Origin: Amycolatopsis dendrobii
GTDB taxonomy: Bacteria > Actinomycetota > Actinomycetes > Mycobacteriales > Pseudonocardiaceae
Direction: 5' to 3'
NCBI RefSeq assembly: GCF_014145675.1
Contig: NZ_JACGZW010000014.1
Coordinates: 62,001 to 126,000 of the forward strand
Length of the DNA stretch: 64,000 nt
The notes under the pieces were generated by a model, which worked only from the letters and a program-made list of their open reading frames with translations, did no database searches and was not told where the DNA came from. Of this stretch, positions 1-8,119 are shown piece after piece; the first letter of the stretch is position 1; each line of letters begins with the position of its first letter. The position numbers and the translations under genes were made by a program.

Positions 1-880
1 CGGCGTGGAACGCGGCAAGGTGTGGCCGTGGCGCTACTCGGCGGTGATCGCGTGGGCCGGGATGCGTGGCGTGGTCACGCTCGCCGCGGCGTTCGTGCTG
101 CCGGCTGACACCCCGCAGCGCGCGGTGCTCGTGCTGGCCGCGTTCGTCGTGGTGGCCGGGACGCTCGTGGTGCAGGGCATGACGCTGCCGCCGCTGATCC
201 GCCGTCTTCGCCTGCCTCGGCCGGACCCGGCGGAGGACGCTCTCCAGGAAGCCGCCGTGCTGCACGACATGACCCGTGCCGCGCTCACGAAGCTGGAGGA
301 GCTGCGGCGTCCGGAGGACCCGCCCGAGGTGATCGAGCGGCTGCGCGACCGGTTGCAGGGCCGGTCCGACGCCGCCTGGGAACAACTCGGCAGGCAGAGC
401 GCGCTCGCCGAAACCCCCAGCGACGCCTACCGTCGGCTGCGCGTCCAGCTTCTCGAAGCCGAACGCGAAGTGTTCCTGAAGGCACGGGACAGAGGCAGTG
501 CCGACGACGCGGTGCTGCGCCGCGTGCTGGCCCGGCTCGACATCGAAGAATCCATGCTCGACCGCGACGAGGAGGAACCCCCGGTGGCCGAACGCGAACT
601 CAGCACCCCCGCCGCCACGGCCGGGTCCTGCAAGCACCTCAGCCACGAGTGGCCGGAGAAGGAGCCCAGCTCCCCGGACTCCTGCGCCGAATGCGTCGAA
701 GCCGGGACGACCTGGGTGCACCTGCGGAAGTGCCTCAAGTGCGGGCACGTCGCCTGCTGCGATTCGTCGCCGGGCAAGCACGCTTCGCAGCACTTCCGCG
801 AAACCCTGCACCCGGTGATGCGCAGCTTCGAGCCGGGCGAGACGTGGCGATGGTGCTTCGTGGACAAGCAACTCGGTTGA
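1..880 (+). CDS. Na+/H+ antiporter C-terminal part with UBP zinc finger (5' truncated by window)
   Basis: Only the C-terminal ~290 residues of a CPA1-type cation/proton antiporter are present; the frame is open to the left edge, so the true start lies outside. The first ~70 residues hold the last transmembrane helices, including the segment WAGMRGVVTLAAAF that is conserved in CPA1 exchangers. A charged cytosolic helical region follows, then a C-terminal UBP-type zinc finger (from about residue 210) with Cys/His pairs such as CAEC, CLKCGH and CC plus a terminal WCFVD. CPA1 antiporters with a zf-UBP tail are a known actinobacterial architecture. The protein exchanges Na+ or K+ for protons at the membrane; the zinc finger is presumably regulatory. 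It stops 22 bp before the next gene, so the two may be cotranscribed. Confidence 0.85.
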   Translation, partial: GVERGKVWPWRYSAVIAWAGMRGVVTLAAAFVLPADTPQRAVLVLAAFVVVAGTLVVQGMTLPPLIRRLRLPRPDPAEDALQEAAVLHDMTRAALTKLEELRRPEDPPEVIERLRDRLQGRSDAAWEQLGRQSALAETPSDAYRRLRVQLLEAEREVFLKARDRGSADDAVLRRVLARLDIEESMLDRDEEEPPVAERELSTPAATAGSCKHLSHEWPEKEPSSPDSCAECVEAGTTWVHLRKCLKCGHVACCDSSPGKHASQHFRETLHPVMRSFEPGETWRWCFVDKQLG

Positions 881-902
881 GCCGACCGGTTAGGGTCGGG
901 GC

Positions 903-1589
903 ATGAGCACGCCCGAACAGGAAGTCGAGTACCGCCAGCACCGCTTCAGCCCGCCCTCGGGCGCCACCGAGATTTTCCTGGTGCGCCACGGGGAATCGAT
1001 GCCGCAACGGCTCAGCGAGCCGTTCGATCTCGTCGACGGCCAGGCCGACCCGGACCTCGCGCCGGAAGGCCGCGACCACGCCGCCCGCGTCGGCGAGCGG
1101 CTGGCGTCGGAACGCATCGAAGCGCTGTACGTGACCACCTTGCGGCGCACCGCGCAAACCGCTGCGCCGCTGGCGGAAAAGCTCGGCCTCACCCCGGCCG
1201 TCGAGCCGGACCTGCGCGAGATCCACCTCGGCGAATGGGAAAACGGGCTGTTCCGCAAGCACACCGCCGAAGGGCATCCGCTGGCGCAGAAGCTGTGGGA
1301 ACAACAGCGGTGGGACGTCCTGCCCGGCGCGGAATCCGACGAAGCGTTCGGCCTCCGGATCCGGGCCGCGCTCACCCGCATCGCCGCGGCGCATCCCGAT
1401 CAGCGGGTCGCGGTGTTCACCCACGGCGGCGTGATCGGCGAGGTCTTCGCCCAGGCGAGCCGTGCGCTGGAGCGGTTCGCGTTCCTGGGCGCGGACAACG
1501 GCTCGATCTCGCACCTCGTGGTGCACGGCGAGAACTGGCTGATCCGCGGCTTCAACGACCGGTCTCACTTGGCGGCCCCGCTCGGCTGA
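903..1589 (+). CDS. Histidine phosphatase family protein (phosphoglycerate-mutase-like)
   Basis: A 228-residue protein of the histidine phosphatase superfamily. The catalytic motif is LVRHGES at about residues 27-33, whose His is the phospho-acceptor. A second His sits in FTHGGVIGE near residue 175, and the Arg-rich TTLRRTAQTA segment fits the substrate-phosphate pocket. Cytosolic; the family hydrolyses or transfers phosphate on small metabolites or proteins, and the substrate cannot be read from sequence. The ATG at 903 gives the usual family length with a short N-terminal extension. Its 3' end overlaps the convergent permease gene by 25 bp. Confidence 0.88.
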   Translation: MSTPEQEVEYRQHRFSPPSGATEIFLVRHGESMPQRLSEPFDLVDGQADPDLAPEGRDHAARVGERLASERIEALYVTTLRRTAQTAAPLAEKLGLTPAVEPDLREIHLGEWENGLFRKHTAEGHPLAQKLWEQQRWDVLPGAESDEAFGLRIRAALTRIAAAHPDQRVAVFTHGGVIGEVFAQASRALERFAFLGADNGSISHLVVHGENWLIRGFNDRSHLAAPLG

Positions 1590-2335
1590 GCCGGCTCGTC
1601 GCGGCGGACGACCCCCGCCGCGACGAGCTGCACCGTCACCAGCACCGCGATCGCCTCCGCGGCCAGCAGCCCGATGAGCACCAGCACCTGTGTCGTACCG
1701 GCTTGCAGCGGGCTCGCCCCGCCCAGCAGGACGCCGACGTACGCGCCCGGCAGCGTCACCAGGCCGACCGTCCGGGTCTGATCGAGTGCCGGGATCAACG
1801 CGTGCCCGGCCGACGGACGGCAGATTTCCAGCGCGGCATGCCTCGGCAGAAACCCCAGCGCCAGCGCGGCTTCGTACTCGCCGCGGCGTTGCTTGAGTTC
1901 GTCGAGCGCGCGGCGGGCCGCCTGCGAGGTCGCGGTCATCGAACCGCCGATCACGATCCCCGCGATCGGCACGACGGAAATCGGCTTCGCCGGGACGACG
2001 CCCGACCCGAGGACGAGCCCCAGCACCGGAAGCACGCCGGACGCCAGCGACAGCGCCACCCACCCGATCCGCTTCGGCACCCCGATCCGGCTCGCGGACG
2101 TCGCGGCGGCGATGGTGAACATCGCGAGGACGAACAACCCGGTCAGCCAGCCCGACCGCAGGATGACCGTGATGACCAGCGAAACGAGCGCGAGCTGCGC
2201 GACGGCGCGGACGGCCGCGACGAGCACCGCCCGCCCCTGCCCGAGCTGCCCGAACCGGACGACGGCCGCGCCCGCGAGCGTCAGCACCGCGAGCACGGCG
2301 ATCAGCGCGGGCCCGAATCCGATCGCACCGTTCAC
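1565..2335 (-). CDS. ABC transporter permease, FetB/UPF0014 family
   Basis: A 256-residue polytopic membrane protein with about seven hydrophobic segments. It matches the UPF0014/FetB family (iron export permease in Escherichia coli): a conserved core around PIAGIVIGGSMTATS, a cytosolic loop with the RRGEYEAALALGF coupling segment, and TVGLVTLPGAYVGVLLGG. The GTG at 2335 was chosen because it gives the normal ~255-residue length and the first helix follows directly; the frame stays open further upstream but encodes only Arg-rich shadow sequence. The usual partner ATPase FetA is not adjacent, so either it is encoded elsewhere or the protein acts with another ATPase. Metal substrate is inferred from the family only. 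Confidence 0.8.
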   Translation of the reverse strand: MNGAIGFGPALIAVLAVLTLAGAAVVRFGQLGQGRAVLVAAVRAVAQLALVSLVITVILRSGWLTGLFVLAMFTIAAATSASRIGVPKRIGWVALSLASGVLPVLGLVLGSGVVPAKPISVVPIAGIVIGGSMTATSQAARRALDELKQRRGEYEAALALGFLPRHAALEICRPSAGHALIPALDQTRTVGLVTLPGAYVGVLLGGASPLQAGTTQVLVLIGLLAAEAIAVLVTVQLVAAGVVRRDEPAQPSGAAK

Positions 2336-2598
2336 GGGGTGATCCTGCCGCAGGCCGGGGTTCGGCGCGGCGAACCGGGGCCTTGTCCCGGACCGGTGCT
2401 GCCCCCGATGAGGCTTTCTTCGCGGCGGCCTGGCTGCAGGGGCGCTTGCGAGGGCGATGCGGAGCAGCCGCTGGCGAGACCCTTGCAGGGCTTCGCTCCC
2501 GCGGACCTTGATATCGCGAGCCAGGCCCGGCAGCGGGGCGAGACCCCCGCGCTCCTGCGAAACCCCGACGCGGGCCCCAGAGCTTCGAGCAGCTCCGG

Positions 2599-3078
2599 TC
2601 AGGCGCTGCAGCTGAGCTGCCGCCCCTCCCCGGACACCGATTTCTCGGCGACCACGTGCCCGTCGACCCGGATCCGGCACAGCAGCGCCCCGGCGCTCTG
2701 CGCGACCAGGCTGCTGAACACCGGCTGCGCGGCGGGAGCCTTCCGCTGCACCGTCACCGACCAGGGCAGCTGGACCTCGGCCTGTTGTTCGAGGTCGCCG
2801 CCGGTCGCGACGTAGGTGAGGTTGTGCGCGACGTCCCCGCCGGTCAGCTCGTAGACGACCGTGCGGGTCACCTCTTGCGCTACGGCGGGTTCGACGGTCA
2901 CCGACGGCACCGACGCGGCCGGGGCGGGCCGGTCCGGGGTCGCTTTCGGCATGACGTACCACGCGACAGTGACCGCGACGGCGATGACGCCTGCCACGAC
3001 CACCACGCTTCCGAGCGGCCGCAGCCTGCCCGTTTCCCCCCGGGCCGCCGTGGGCCGGGTCGCGCCAGGAACACCCAT
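2599..3078 (-). CDS. MmpS-family membrane accessory protein
   Basis: A 159-residue protein with one N-terminal transmembrane helix (about residues 22-42, rich in V and A, ending in WYVM), a Pro/Ala-rich linker and a C-terminal beta-rich domain containing VVYELTGG, LTYVATGGD and LPWSVTV. This is the MmpS/DUF4307-like pattern in which the C-terminal domain lies outside the membrane. Mycobacterial MmpS proteins assist MmpL transporters, but no MmpL gene is in the window. The ATG at 3078 was chosen over upstream in-frame codons because it follows an AG-rich stretch (GAGAAGAGAAGACC) and starts just before a basic region and the helix. Confidence 0.7.
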   Translation of the reverse strand: MGVPGATRPTAARGETGRLRPLGSVVVVAGVIAVAVTVAWYVMPKATPDRPAPAASVPSVTVEPAVAQEVTRTVVYELTGGDVAHNLTYVATGGDLEQQAEVQLPWSVTVQRKAPAAQPVFSSLVAQSAGALLCRIRVDGHVVAEKSVSGEGRQLSCSA

Positions 3079-3276
3079 GGAGAGGTCTTCTCTTCTCGAG
3101 CGCACTTCCCGCGAGTGCGACGTCTGGTTCTTCGCCAGACCGTTACACGGCGTTAGCCAACCCGAGAAAATCAGCTCCATTTCACCCTGATGGGGGTAGG
3201 GGACGTTCGCTCACGAGCACGGTCACCACGCACGATGCCGATGACGCTCGCGCATCCCCCGGTTGACGCAGGGTGA

Positions 3277-3684
3277 TCAGTCGACGAGCCCGGCCTCGGC
3301 CAGCATTCGCAGCACGCGCTGTCCGGCGGGCGGGCAGGCGGCGGCGTCCGCGGCGCTCAGCCAGGCGGCCTCGGCGATCTCGGCCGACGGCTCCGGTTCG
3401 CCGGTGTGGTCGGCGGTGTAGCAGGTCATCCGGACGCGGCGGCCGTCGGCGAATCCGTCGGCCCGCTCGTCGAGCAGCGCGAAGAACCGGAAGCTGAGCG
3501 GGTCGAGCGCGACGCCCAGTTCCTCGCGGATCTCCCGGCAGAGCCCCTCGACGTCGCCCTCGCCGGGTTCGCGCTTGCCGCCGGGGAGATAGAACCTTTC
3601 CTTGCCGGTCGTGCGGACGGACAGCAGCCGCCGGTCCCGCACGTGGACCCAGGCCAGGGCGTCGATCGGGGTCATGGGCGCCAT
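3277..3684 (-). CDS. NUDIX hydrolase
   Basis: A 135-residue single-domain NUDIX protein. The Nudix box is complete near residues 35-57: G, five residues, E, seven residues, then REIREELGV, with the two glutamates that hold the metal. Cytosolic; the family splits nucleoside diphosphates linked to another moiety, and the substrate here is unknown. Start may be ATG 3684 or ATG 3675 (132 residues). The gene is divergent from the AraC-type regulator, with only ~30 bp between starts, so their promoters overlap. Confidence 0.88.
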   Translation of the reverse strand: MAPMTPIDALAWVHVRDRRLLSVRTTGKERFYLPGGKREPGEGDVEGLCREIREELGVALDPLSFRFFALLDERADGFADGRRVRMTCYTADHTGEPEPSAEIAEAAWLSAADAAACPPAGQRVLRMLAEAGLVD

Positions 3685-3714
3685 TTTGTCGTACCCGAGG
3701 GGGATGATCGCGGG

Positions 3715-4536
3715 GTGTACTCGGAAAGCCCGCCGCCGGAGTCCCTGCGCCGCCTCGTGCGGTGCCGCTGGGAGTCGGTCGAGCCCGGCCCGAAGCGCAT
3801 CGTCCCGGACGGCTGCGTGGACCTCGTCGCCGGCGCGGGCCAGGTGTTCGTGGCCGGACCGGACACGACGGCGTGGACGTCGGTGTACCCGCCCGGCACG
3901 CGCCTGCGCGGCCTGCGCTTCCGGCCCGGCGCGGCGGCCGCGATGCTCGGCGTGGGCGCGGACGAACTGCGCGACAGCCGCGTCCCGCTGCCGGACCTGT
4001 GGAACCGCCGCGGCGCGACTCTCGCCGACGAAATCCTCAGCGGCCGCGACCTTGCCGACGCGATGGCCGATGTCGCGACGGAGCGGGCCGCCGCCGCGGA
4101 TCCGGTGGTGGAGCGGATGCTGGCGAGACTCGCCGCGGAGTCCGCTGGGGACACCGGAAATCTGAGCCGAGGAGAAGCACCCGCCACGCGACAACTGAGC
4201 GCGCGGCCATGGTCGAGTGCCGCCGAACCATCCGCGGGGCATCCGGCTGAACCGAGCCGAAGCGAACGGCAGGCGCGCCGCCTCTTCACTCTCGCAGTCG
4301 GCTACGGACCGGCCACCTACCGCCGAATCCTGCGCCTCCAACGAGCCATCGCACTGGCCCCCGCCGTAGCGACCCTCGCCGATCTAGCTGTCGCTGCGGG
4401 GTACGCCGACCAACCGCATCTCACCCGCGAATGCCGGGCCCTCACCGGCCTCACCCCGGGCGCCTGCTTTGCCAGGCAGCTCACTCCGCCGCCAGATCCT
4501 GTTGCCGCGCAAGGAAATGCGCCGTCTCCGCCGTAG
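3715..4536 (+). CDS. AraC-family transcriptional regulator (DUF6597-type sensor domain)
   Basis: A 273-residue regulator. The N-terminal part carries RIVPDGCVDLV and GLRFRPGAAAAMLG, typical of the DUF6597 sensor domain found before AraC helix-turn-helix domains. The C-terminal ~80 residues form the AraC DNA-binding domain, with PATYRRILRLQRA, ATLADLAVAAGYADQPHLTREC and LTGLTPG. Between them lies a ~45-residue Ser/Ala/Glu-rich linker longer than usual. GTG 3715 follows a GAGGGGGAT ribosome-binding stretch. The next gene (sugar kinase, minus strand) overlaps its last 56 bp tail to tail. Target genes are unknown; the divergent NUDIX gene is a candidate. Confidence 0.85.
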   Translation: MYSESPPPESLRRLVRCRWESVEPGPKRIVPDGCVDLVAGAGQVFVAGPDTTAWTSVYPPGTRLRGLRFRPGAAAAMLGVGADELRDSRVPLPDLWNRRGATLADEILSGRDLADAMADVATERAAAADPVVERMLARLAAESAGDTGNLSRGEAPATRQLSARPWSSAAEPSAGHPAEPSRSERQARRLFTLAVGYGPATYRRILRLQRAIALAPAVATLADLAVAAGYADQPHLTRECRALTGLTPGACFARQLTPPPDPVAAQGNAPSPP

Positions 4537-5959
4537 CCGGATACAACGCCCGGTAATGCGCGTAGAACTCGTCGTACCGATCCGCCCGGACGGGATCCGG
4601 CTCGATCACCTCGGCGACCGGGTTCCACGCCTCGATATCCGGCTCCAACCCGACCGCCACCGCCGCCAGGTACGCGTCCCCGAAGCACGCCCCGACAGTT
4701 TCCGTCGGAAGATGCTGCGGCGTCCGCGTCACGTCGCTGACGATCCCCGTCCACACCCTGCCCTGCGTCCCGCCGCCGACCGCCACCAATCGGCGCGCGG
4801 GAGCACCCATCGCGGAAAGGTTGTGCCGCACCCCGTAAGCCGTCCCCTCCAACGCCGCGCGGTACAGCTCCGCCCGCCCGTGCGACGTGGTCAGCCCGGC
4901 GATCATCCCGCGTGCCAGCGGATCCGGCGCCGGGGTCCGCTCGCCCGCGAAGTACGGCAGCATCAGCAATCCGCGGCTTCCGGCCGGGACCTGACCGGCC
5001 GAGGCGACCAGTTCGGCGAAATCGCCGTCGAAGAGTTCCCGCAGCCAGTCGGTGATCGCGCCGGAGGTCGCCATTCCGGCGGCCAGCGAGTAGCTGCCCG
5101 GGAAAACCCCGCGAGTCGCCCACAAGCCGGGCACCGGACGGGCCTCGGCGACAGCCTGGACGAGGAACATCGTGGTGCCGTACATGACCATCGTGTCGCC
5201 GGGCTCGCGCACGCCCGCACTGGCCGCTTCGGCCCACGCGTCGATCGTGCCGCAGGCGACCGGCAATCCGGCAGGCAATCCGGTCTCGGCGGCCGCTTCG
5301 GCGGTGACCGTGCCGACGACCTCGGTCGGCCAGGCGAGCCGCGGCAGGTCGATTCCGGGCGCGACGAGCGCGGCCCAGTCCTCCGCCCAATCTCCCGCGC
5401 GCAGGTCGTACATCGGGTCGCATTGGCTGGCCGAATGGTGGTCGAGCACATACTCGCCGGTCAGCCGCTGGACGAGATACGAACTCGCCATCAGGAACTG
5501 CCGGGCCCGCGCGGCGACGTCCGGTTCGTGCCGGTACAGCCACCGCCACTTCGGGCCGACCGCCTGGCTCGACAGCGCGCTCCCGCACCGTTCCACAATG
5601 GACTCTTCGCCGAGTTCGGCGGTCAGCTCGGCGATTTCCGCGCCCGCCCGGGTGTCCACGCCGTAGAGAATCGCCGGGCGCAGCGGCCGTCCGCCGGCGT
5701 CCGCGGGCAGCAGCACCGGGCCGATGCCGCTCACCGCGAGCCCGGCGGGTTTCGCGCCGTCGGCCAGCAGTTCGCGGACCAGCTCGGCGAACCCGGCCCA
5801 CCACACGGTTTCGGCGTCGTGCTCGAACCAGCCGGGGCGCGGGCGGGAGGTGCTGTGCGGGCGGGCGGCGCGCGCCAGTACAGTGCCGTCCGCACCCACG
5901 AGGACGCCTTTCGAACTGGACGTGCCGATGTCGATGCCGAGCAACGGGCCCGGTCGCAT
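4481..5959 (-). CDS. FGGY-family carbohydrate kinase (xylulokinase-like)
   Basis: A 492-residue sugar kinase of the FGGY family, which transfers the gamma phosphate of ATP to a sugar or polyol in the cytosol. The N-terminal phosphate-binding motif is LLGIDIGTSSSKGVLV, the second domain holds ACGTIDAWAEA and MVMYGTT, and the C-terminal ATP-binding loop is LVAVGGGTQG followed by GACFGDAYLAA. Overall it most resembles xylulokinases, but sugar specificity in FGGY kinases cannot be assigned safely by eye. The ATG at 5959 starts just before the first beta strand. It is divergent from a LacI regulator, with a strong promoter and a palindromic operator between them, so it is probably induced by its own substrate or a precursor. 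Confidence 0.87.
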   Translation of the reverse strand: MRPGPLLGIDIGTSSSKGVLVGADGTVLARAARPHSTSRPRPGWFEHDAETVWWAGFAELVRELLADGAKPAGLAVSGIGPVLLPADAGGRPLRPAILYGVDTRAGAEIAELTAELGEESIVERCGSALSSQAVGPKWRWLYRHEPDVAARARQFLMASSYLVQRLTGEYVLDHHSASQCDPMYDLRAGDWAEDWAALVAPGIDLPRLAWPTEVVGTVTAEAAAETGLPAGLPVACGTIDAWAEAASAGVREPGDTMVMYGTTMFLVQAVAEARPVPGLWATRGVFPGSYSLAAGMATSGAITDWLRELFDGDFAELVASAGQVPAGSRGLLMLPYFAGERTPAPDPLARGMIAGLTTSHGRAELYRAALEGTAYGVRHNLSAMGAPARRLVAVGGGTQGRVWTGIVSDVTRTPQHLPTETVGACFGDAYLAAVAVGLEPDIEAWNPVAEVIEPDPVRADRYDEFYAHYRALYPATAETAHFLARQQDLAAE

Positions 5960-5982
5960 CACAGCACCCCCGGCAAGCGGAC

Positions 5983-5996
5983 GGTAAACGATTACC
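5983..5996. promoter_or_regulatory. Probable LacI-family operator
   Basis: GGTAAACGATTACC is an interrupted palindrome (GGTAA..CG..TTACC) with the central CG typical of LacI/GalR operators. It lies at the predicted transcription start of the kinase promoter (-10 at 6000-6005), so bound repressor would block initiation. The adjacent LacI gene is the obvious ligand. Confidence 0.7.
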
Positions 5997-5999
5997 GGC

Positions 6000-6028
6000 A
6001 AGGTATTCTGCGCTCACCGGGGTGTCAA
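6000..6028 (-). promoter_or_regulatory. Promoter for the FGGY kinase gene
   Basis: On the minus strand TTGACA (6028-6023) is separated by 17 bp from TACCTT (6005-6000), a near-consensus housekeeping sigma promoter. Transcription would start near 5993, giving a ~35-nt leader to the kinase ATG. Confidence 0.65.
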
Positions 6029-6051
6029 GGAAGCCAGGACGAGGAGGCTCG

Positions 6052-7029
6052 GTGGCCACGATCAGCGACGTCGCCGCCAGGGCAGGCGTCTCGACCGCCA
6101 CGGTGTCGCGGACACTGAACGGCAAGTCCACAGTGGACCCCGAGCTGGCCGCCCGGGTGCTGGAGGCCGCCGAGGAGCTCGGCTATCACCCGAACGGACT
6201 GGCGAGAAACCTGCGCCGCCAGGAGACCGCCGTGCTCGCGCTGATCATCTCCGACGTCGAGAACCCGTTCTTCACCTCGATCGCGCGCGGGGTCGAGGAT
6301 CTCGCGCAGGTGTCGGGGTACTCGGTCGTGCTCTGCAATTCCGACGAGAACGAGGACAAGGAACGCCGGTACCTCGACGTCGCGCTCCAGGAACGCGTCG
6401 CGGGCGTGCTGCTCTCCCCCACCGGCCCGGCCACGAGCGTCACGCGGCTGCGCCGGCTCGGCATCCCGGTGGTCGCGGTCGACCGGCCGCTGCCCGGCAC
6501 CGACGGCGACCAGGTCCTCGTCGACACCCGGCGCGCCGCCCGGCAGGCGACCCGGCATCTCGTCGCGAACAGCTACCGGCGGGTGGCGTGCCTGACCGGC
6601 CCGCCCGGCGTGCGCACCGCCGACGACCGGCTGTCCGGCTACTTCGACGCGGTCGGCGAGGAGAACGCGATCTTCCGCCGCGCCGAGTACCGCGCGGAAG
6701 GCGCGCGCCACGCCGCCGGGGACCTGCTGGACCAGCCGGTGCCGCCGGACGCGCTGCTGGTCGCCAACAGCACCATGGCGATCGGCGTTCTGGAGGCGCT
6801 CGCGGAGCGGAGCCTGCGGGCCGGTCGCGACATCGGCATCGTCTCGTTCGACGACGCCCCGTGGACGACGCTGATCGACCCGCCGCTGACGGTCGTGGCT
6901 CAGCCCGCGTACGAGATCGGCCGGGTCGCCGCGCAATTGCTGCTGGCCCGCATCGCCGACAGCACCCGCGAACCGGTCACCACGACGCTGGACGCGCAGC
7001 TGATCGACCGGCAAAGCTCGCACCGCTGA
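6052..7029 (+). CDS. LacI-family transcriptional regulator
   Basis: A 325-residue LacI/GalR repressor. Residues 1-60 form the helix-turn-helix with TISDVAARAGVSTATVSRTL and the hinge helix region PNGLARNLRRQ; the rest is a periplasmic-binding-protein-like effector domain with DVENPFFTSIARG, GVLLSPTGP and DIGIVSFDDAPW. The effector is most likely a sugar. GTG 6052 was chosen because GAGGAGG (6041-6047) sits five bases upstream and the helix-turn-helix begins at once; an upstream ATG-like start would place extra residues before it. It is divergent from the sugar kinase and probably represses both genes through the operator at 5983-5996. Confidence 0.9.
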   Translation: MATISDVAARAGVSTATVSRTLNGKSTVDPELAARVLEAAEELGYHPNGLARNLRRQETAVLALIISDVENPFFTSIARGVEDLAQVSGYSVVLCNSDENEDKERRYLDVALQERVAGVLLSPTGPATSVTRLRRLGIPVVAVDRPLPGTDGDQVLVDTRRAARQATRHLVANSYRRVACLTGPPGVRTADDRLSGYFDAVGEENAIFRRAEYRAEGARHAAGDLLDQPVPPDALLVANSTMAIGVLEALAERSLRAGRDIGIVSFDDAPWTTLIDPPLTVVAQPAYEIGRVAAQLLLARIADSTREPVTTTLDAQLIDRQSSHR

Positions 7030-7130
7030 CCGGCCGCGCCGGGAAACCGGCGGCGCAAGGATCCAGCCCCGGCGCGCGGCGAAATCCGGCGAGCAGACCC
7101 AGGCCGAAAACGGAATCCGAGGGAAACGAC

Positions 7131-7172
7131 GTGCCTGGCGGCCCGGCGGAGATCCGCCGAGCCGCCAGGCAC
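7131..7172. terminator. Perfect long hairpin, probable terminator of the LacI gene
   Basis: Twelve bases at 7131-7142 (GTGCCTGGCGGC) pair with 7161-7172; inside, 7144-7150 pairs with 7153-7159 around a two-base loop, with one C/A mismatch between. There is no T run, as is common in actinobacteria. It lies ~100 bp past the LacI stop. The rest of the 7030-7448 gap shows only the inverted repeat at 7344-7373. Confidence 0.7.
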
Positions 7173-7343
7173 GCCCCACCCCCTGTCCCCCCAGCTTCCG
7201 CCGCGGACGGCGGAGCACGGGCCGCACCCGAGGGCGGGAAACCGATTACTCGTTCGCAACGTAAATCGGCGGTCCGGGAGTGTCAAGCACTCGAAAGCCT
7301 GGACAAGCCACCCGGTGCGGGGCAGACTGTCCCGAACTCGCCT

Positions 7344-7373
7344 ACGCATCGTGTTGACTTCTGTGCGATGCGT
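7344..7373. promoter_or_regulatory. Inverted repeat with -35-like box upstream of the toxin-antitoxin pair
   Basis: ACGCATCG (7344-7351) is repeated inverted as CGATGCGT (7366-7373). TTGACT (7354-7359) between the arms resembles a -35 box, with a weak ATCTTT about 18 bp later. This is the arrangement expected of an autoregulated toxin-antitoxin promoter. A TAGGCT 6 bp before the antitoxin ATG could instead give a leaderless transcript. Confidence 0.45.
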
Positions 7374-7448
7374 GTCGATCTTTGGTGAATTCACCCACAA
7401 AAAGGCGAGAAACCGCACGAACCCGCACACACGCGCTAGGCTGAGCGT

Positions 7449-8030
7449 ATGTCGATAGCGCTGGAGAACGTTCTCGCAAGAGCCGGCCTCAAAGCCGACG
7501 CGAACGAGTTTCTCACGCTCGTGGAGGACGCGGCCCGCAGGCTGTCGCCGCCCAACCCCGACCCCTCGCACTACTTCTCCCCCGACCAGCAGGCCGCGCT
7601 GACCGACGCGGGGCTCGATCTGAGCCCGCGCGACGAGGGCGAACCGGACTTCCGCGCGCGCACCGTCGCCGCGCACGCCGTGCTCGCCGACTCCGCGCTC
7701 TCGGTCGGCCAGGCCGCCGAGATGCTGAACGTCGACGACAGCCGGATCCGGCACCGCCTCAAGGAAGGCAGGCTCACCGGCTGGAAGGACCAGGGCTGGC
7801 GGCTGCCCGCGTGGCAGTTCAACGGCGCGGGCGTGCTGCCCGGCCTCGAGACCGTGCTGCGCGCCGTCCCCGAGGACCAGCCCGCGCTGGTCGTCGCGGC
7901 GTTCATGAACACCCCGCAGCCCGACCTGGTGATCAGCGACCGGCCGGCCACGCCGCGGCAGTGGCTGCTCGCCGGCGGCGACCCCGAGCAGGTGGCCCGG
8001 CTCGTCGCCACGCTCGGCTCGCCGTTCTGA
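7449..8030 (+). CDS. Probable antitoxin/DNA-binding partner of RES-domain toxin
   Basis: A 193-residue protein. An acidic helical N-terminus is followed near residues 80-115 by an excisionase-like helix-turn-helix (LSVGQAAEMLNVDDSRIRHR, then GRLTGWKDQGWRLPAWQF). The C-terminal ~60 residues, with VVAAFMNTPQPDL, ATPRQWLLAGGDPEQVARLV, resemble the Xre/MbcA/ParS toxin-binding domain of RES antitoxins. It sits 90 bp before a RES-domain gene, as antitoxins of that class do. The DNA-binding half differs from the Xre-type helix-turn-helix described for characterised members, so this may be a variant architecture. Likely neutralises the toxin and represses the operon. Confidence 0.7.
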   Translation: MSIALENVLARAGLKADANEFLTLVEDAARRLSPPNPDPSHYFSPDQQAALTDAGLDLSPRDEGEPDFRARTVAAHAVLADSALSVGQAAEMLNVDDSRIRHRLKEGRLTGWKDQGWRLPAWQFNGAGVLPGLETVLRAVPEDQPALVVAAFMNTPQPDLVISDRPATPRQWLLAGGDPEQVARLVATLGSPF

Positions 8031-8119
8031 CCCGCTGACCTTCCCCGCCTGCGCACCGCCCGCCCACCGCGGCGCAGGCCCGCCCCCTGCCCCGACACAG
8101 GACGGACAACCTCCCCCGC

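Noticed and set aside
2336..2598. Extension of the FetB-type permease or a separate gene in this gap
   Set aside because: The frame stays open but is Arg/Gly-rich and the permease family length ends at GTG 2335. No other gene was seen.
7241..7270. Second LacI operator (CCGATTACTCG)
   Set aside because: Shares only CGATTAC with the operator at 5983 and is not palindromic.
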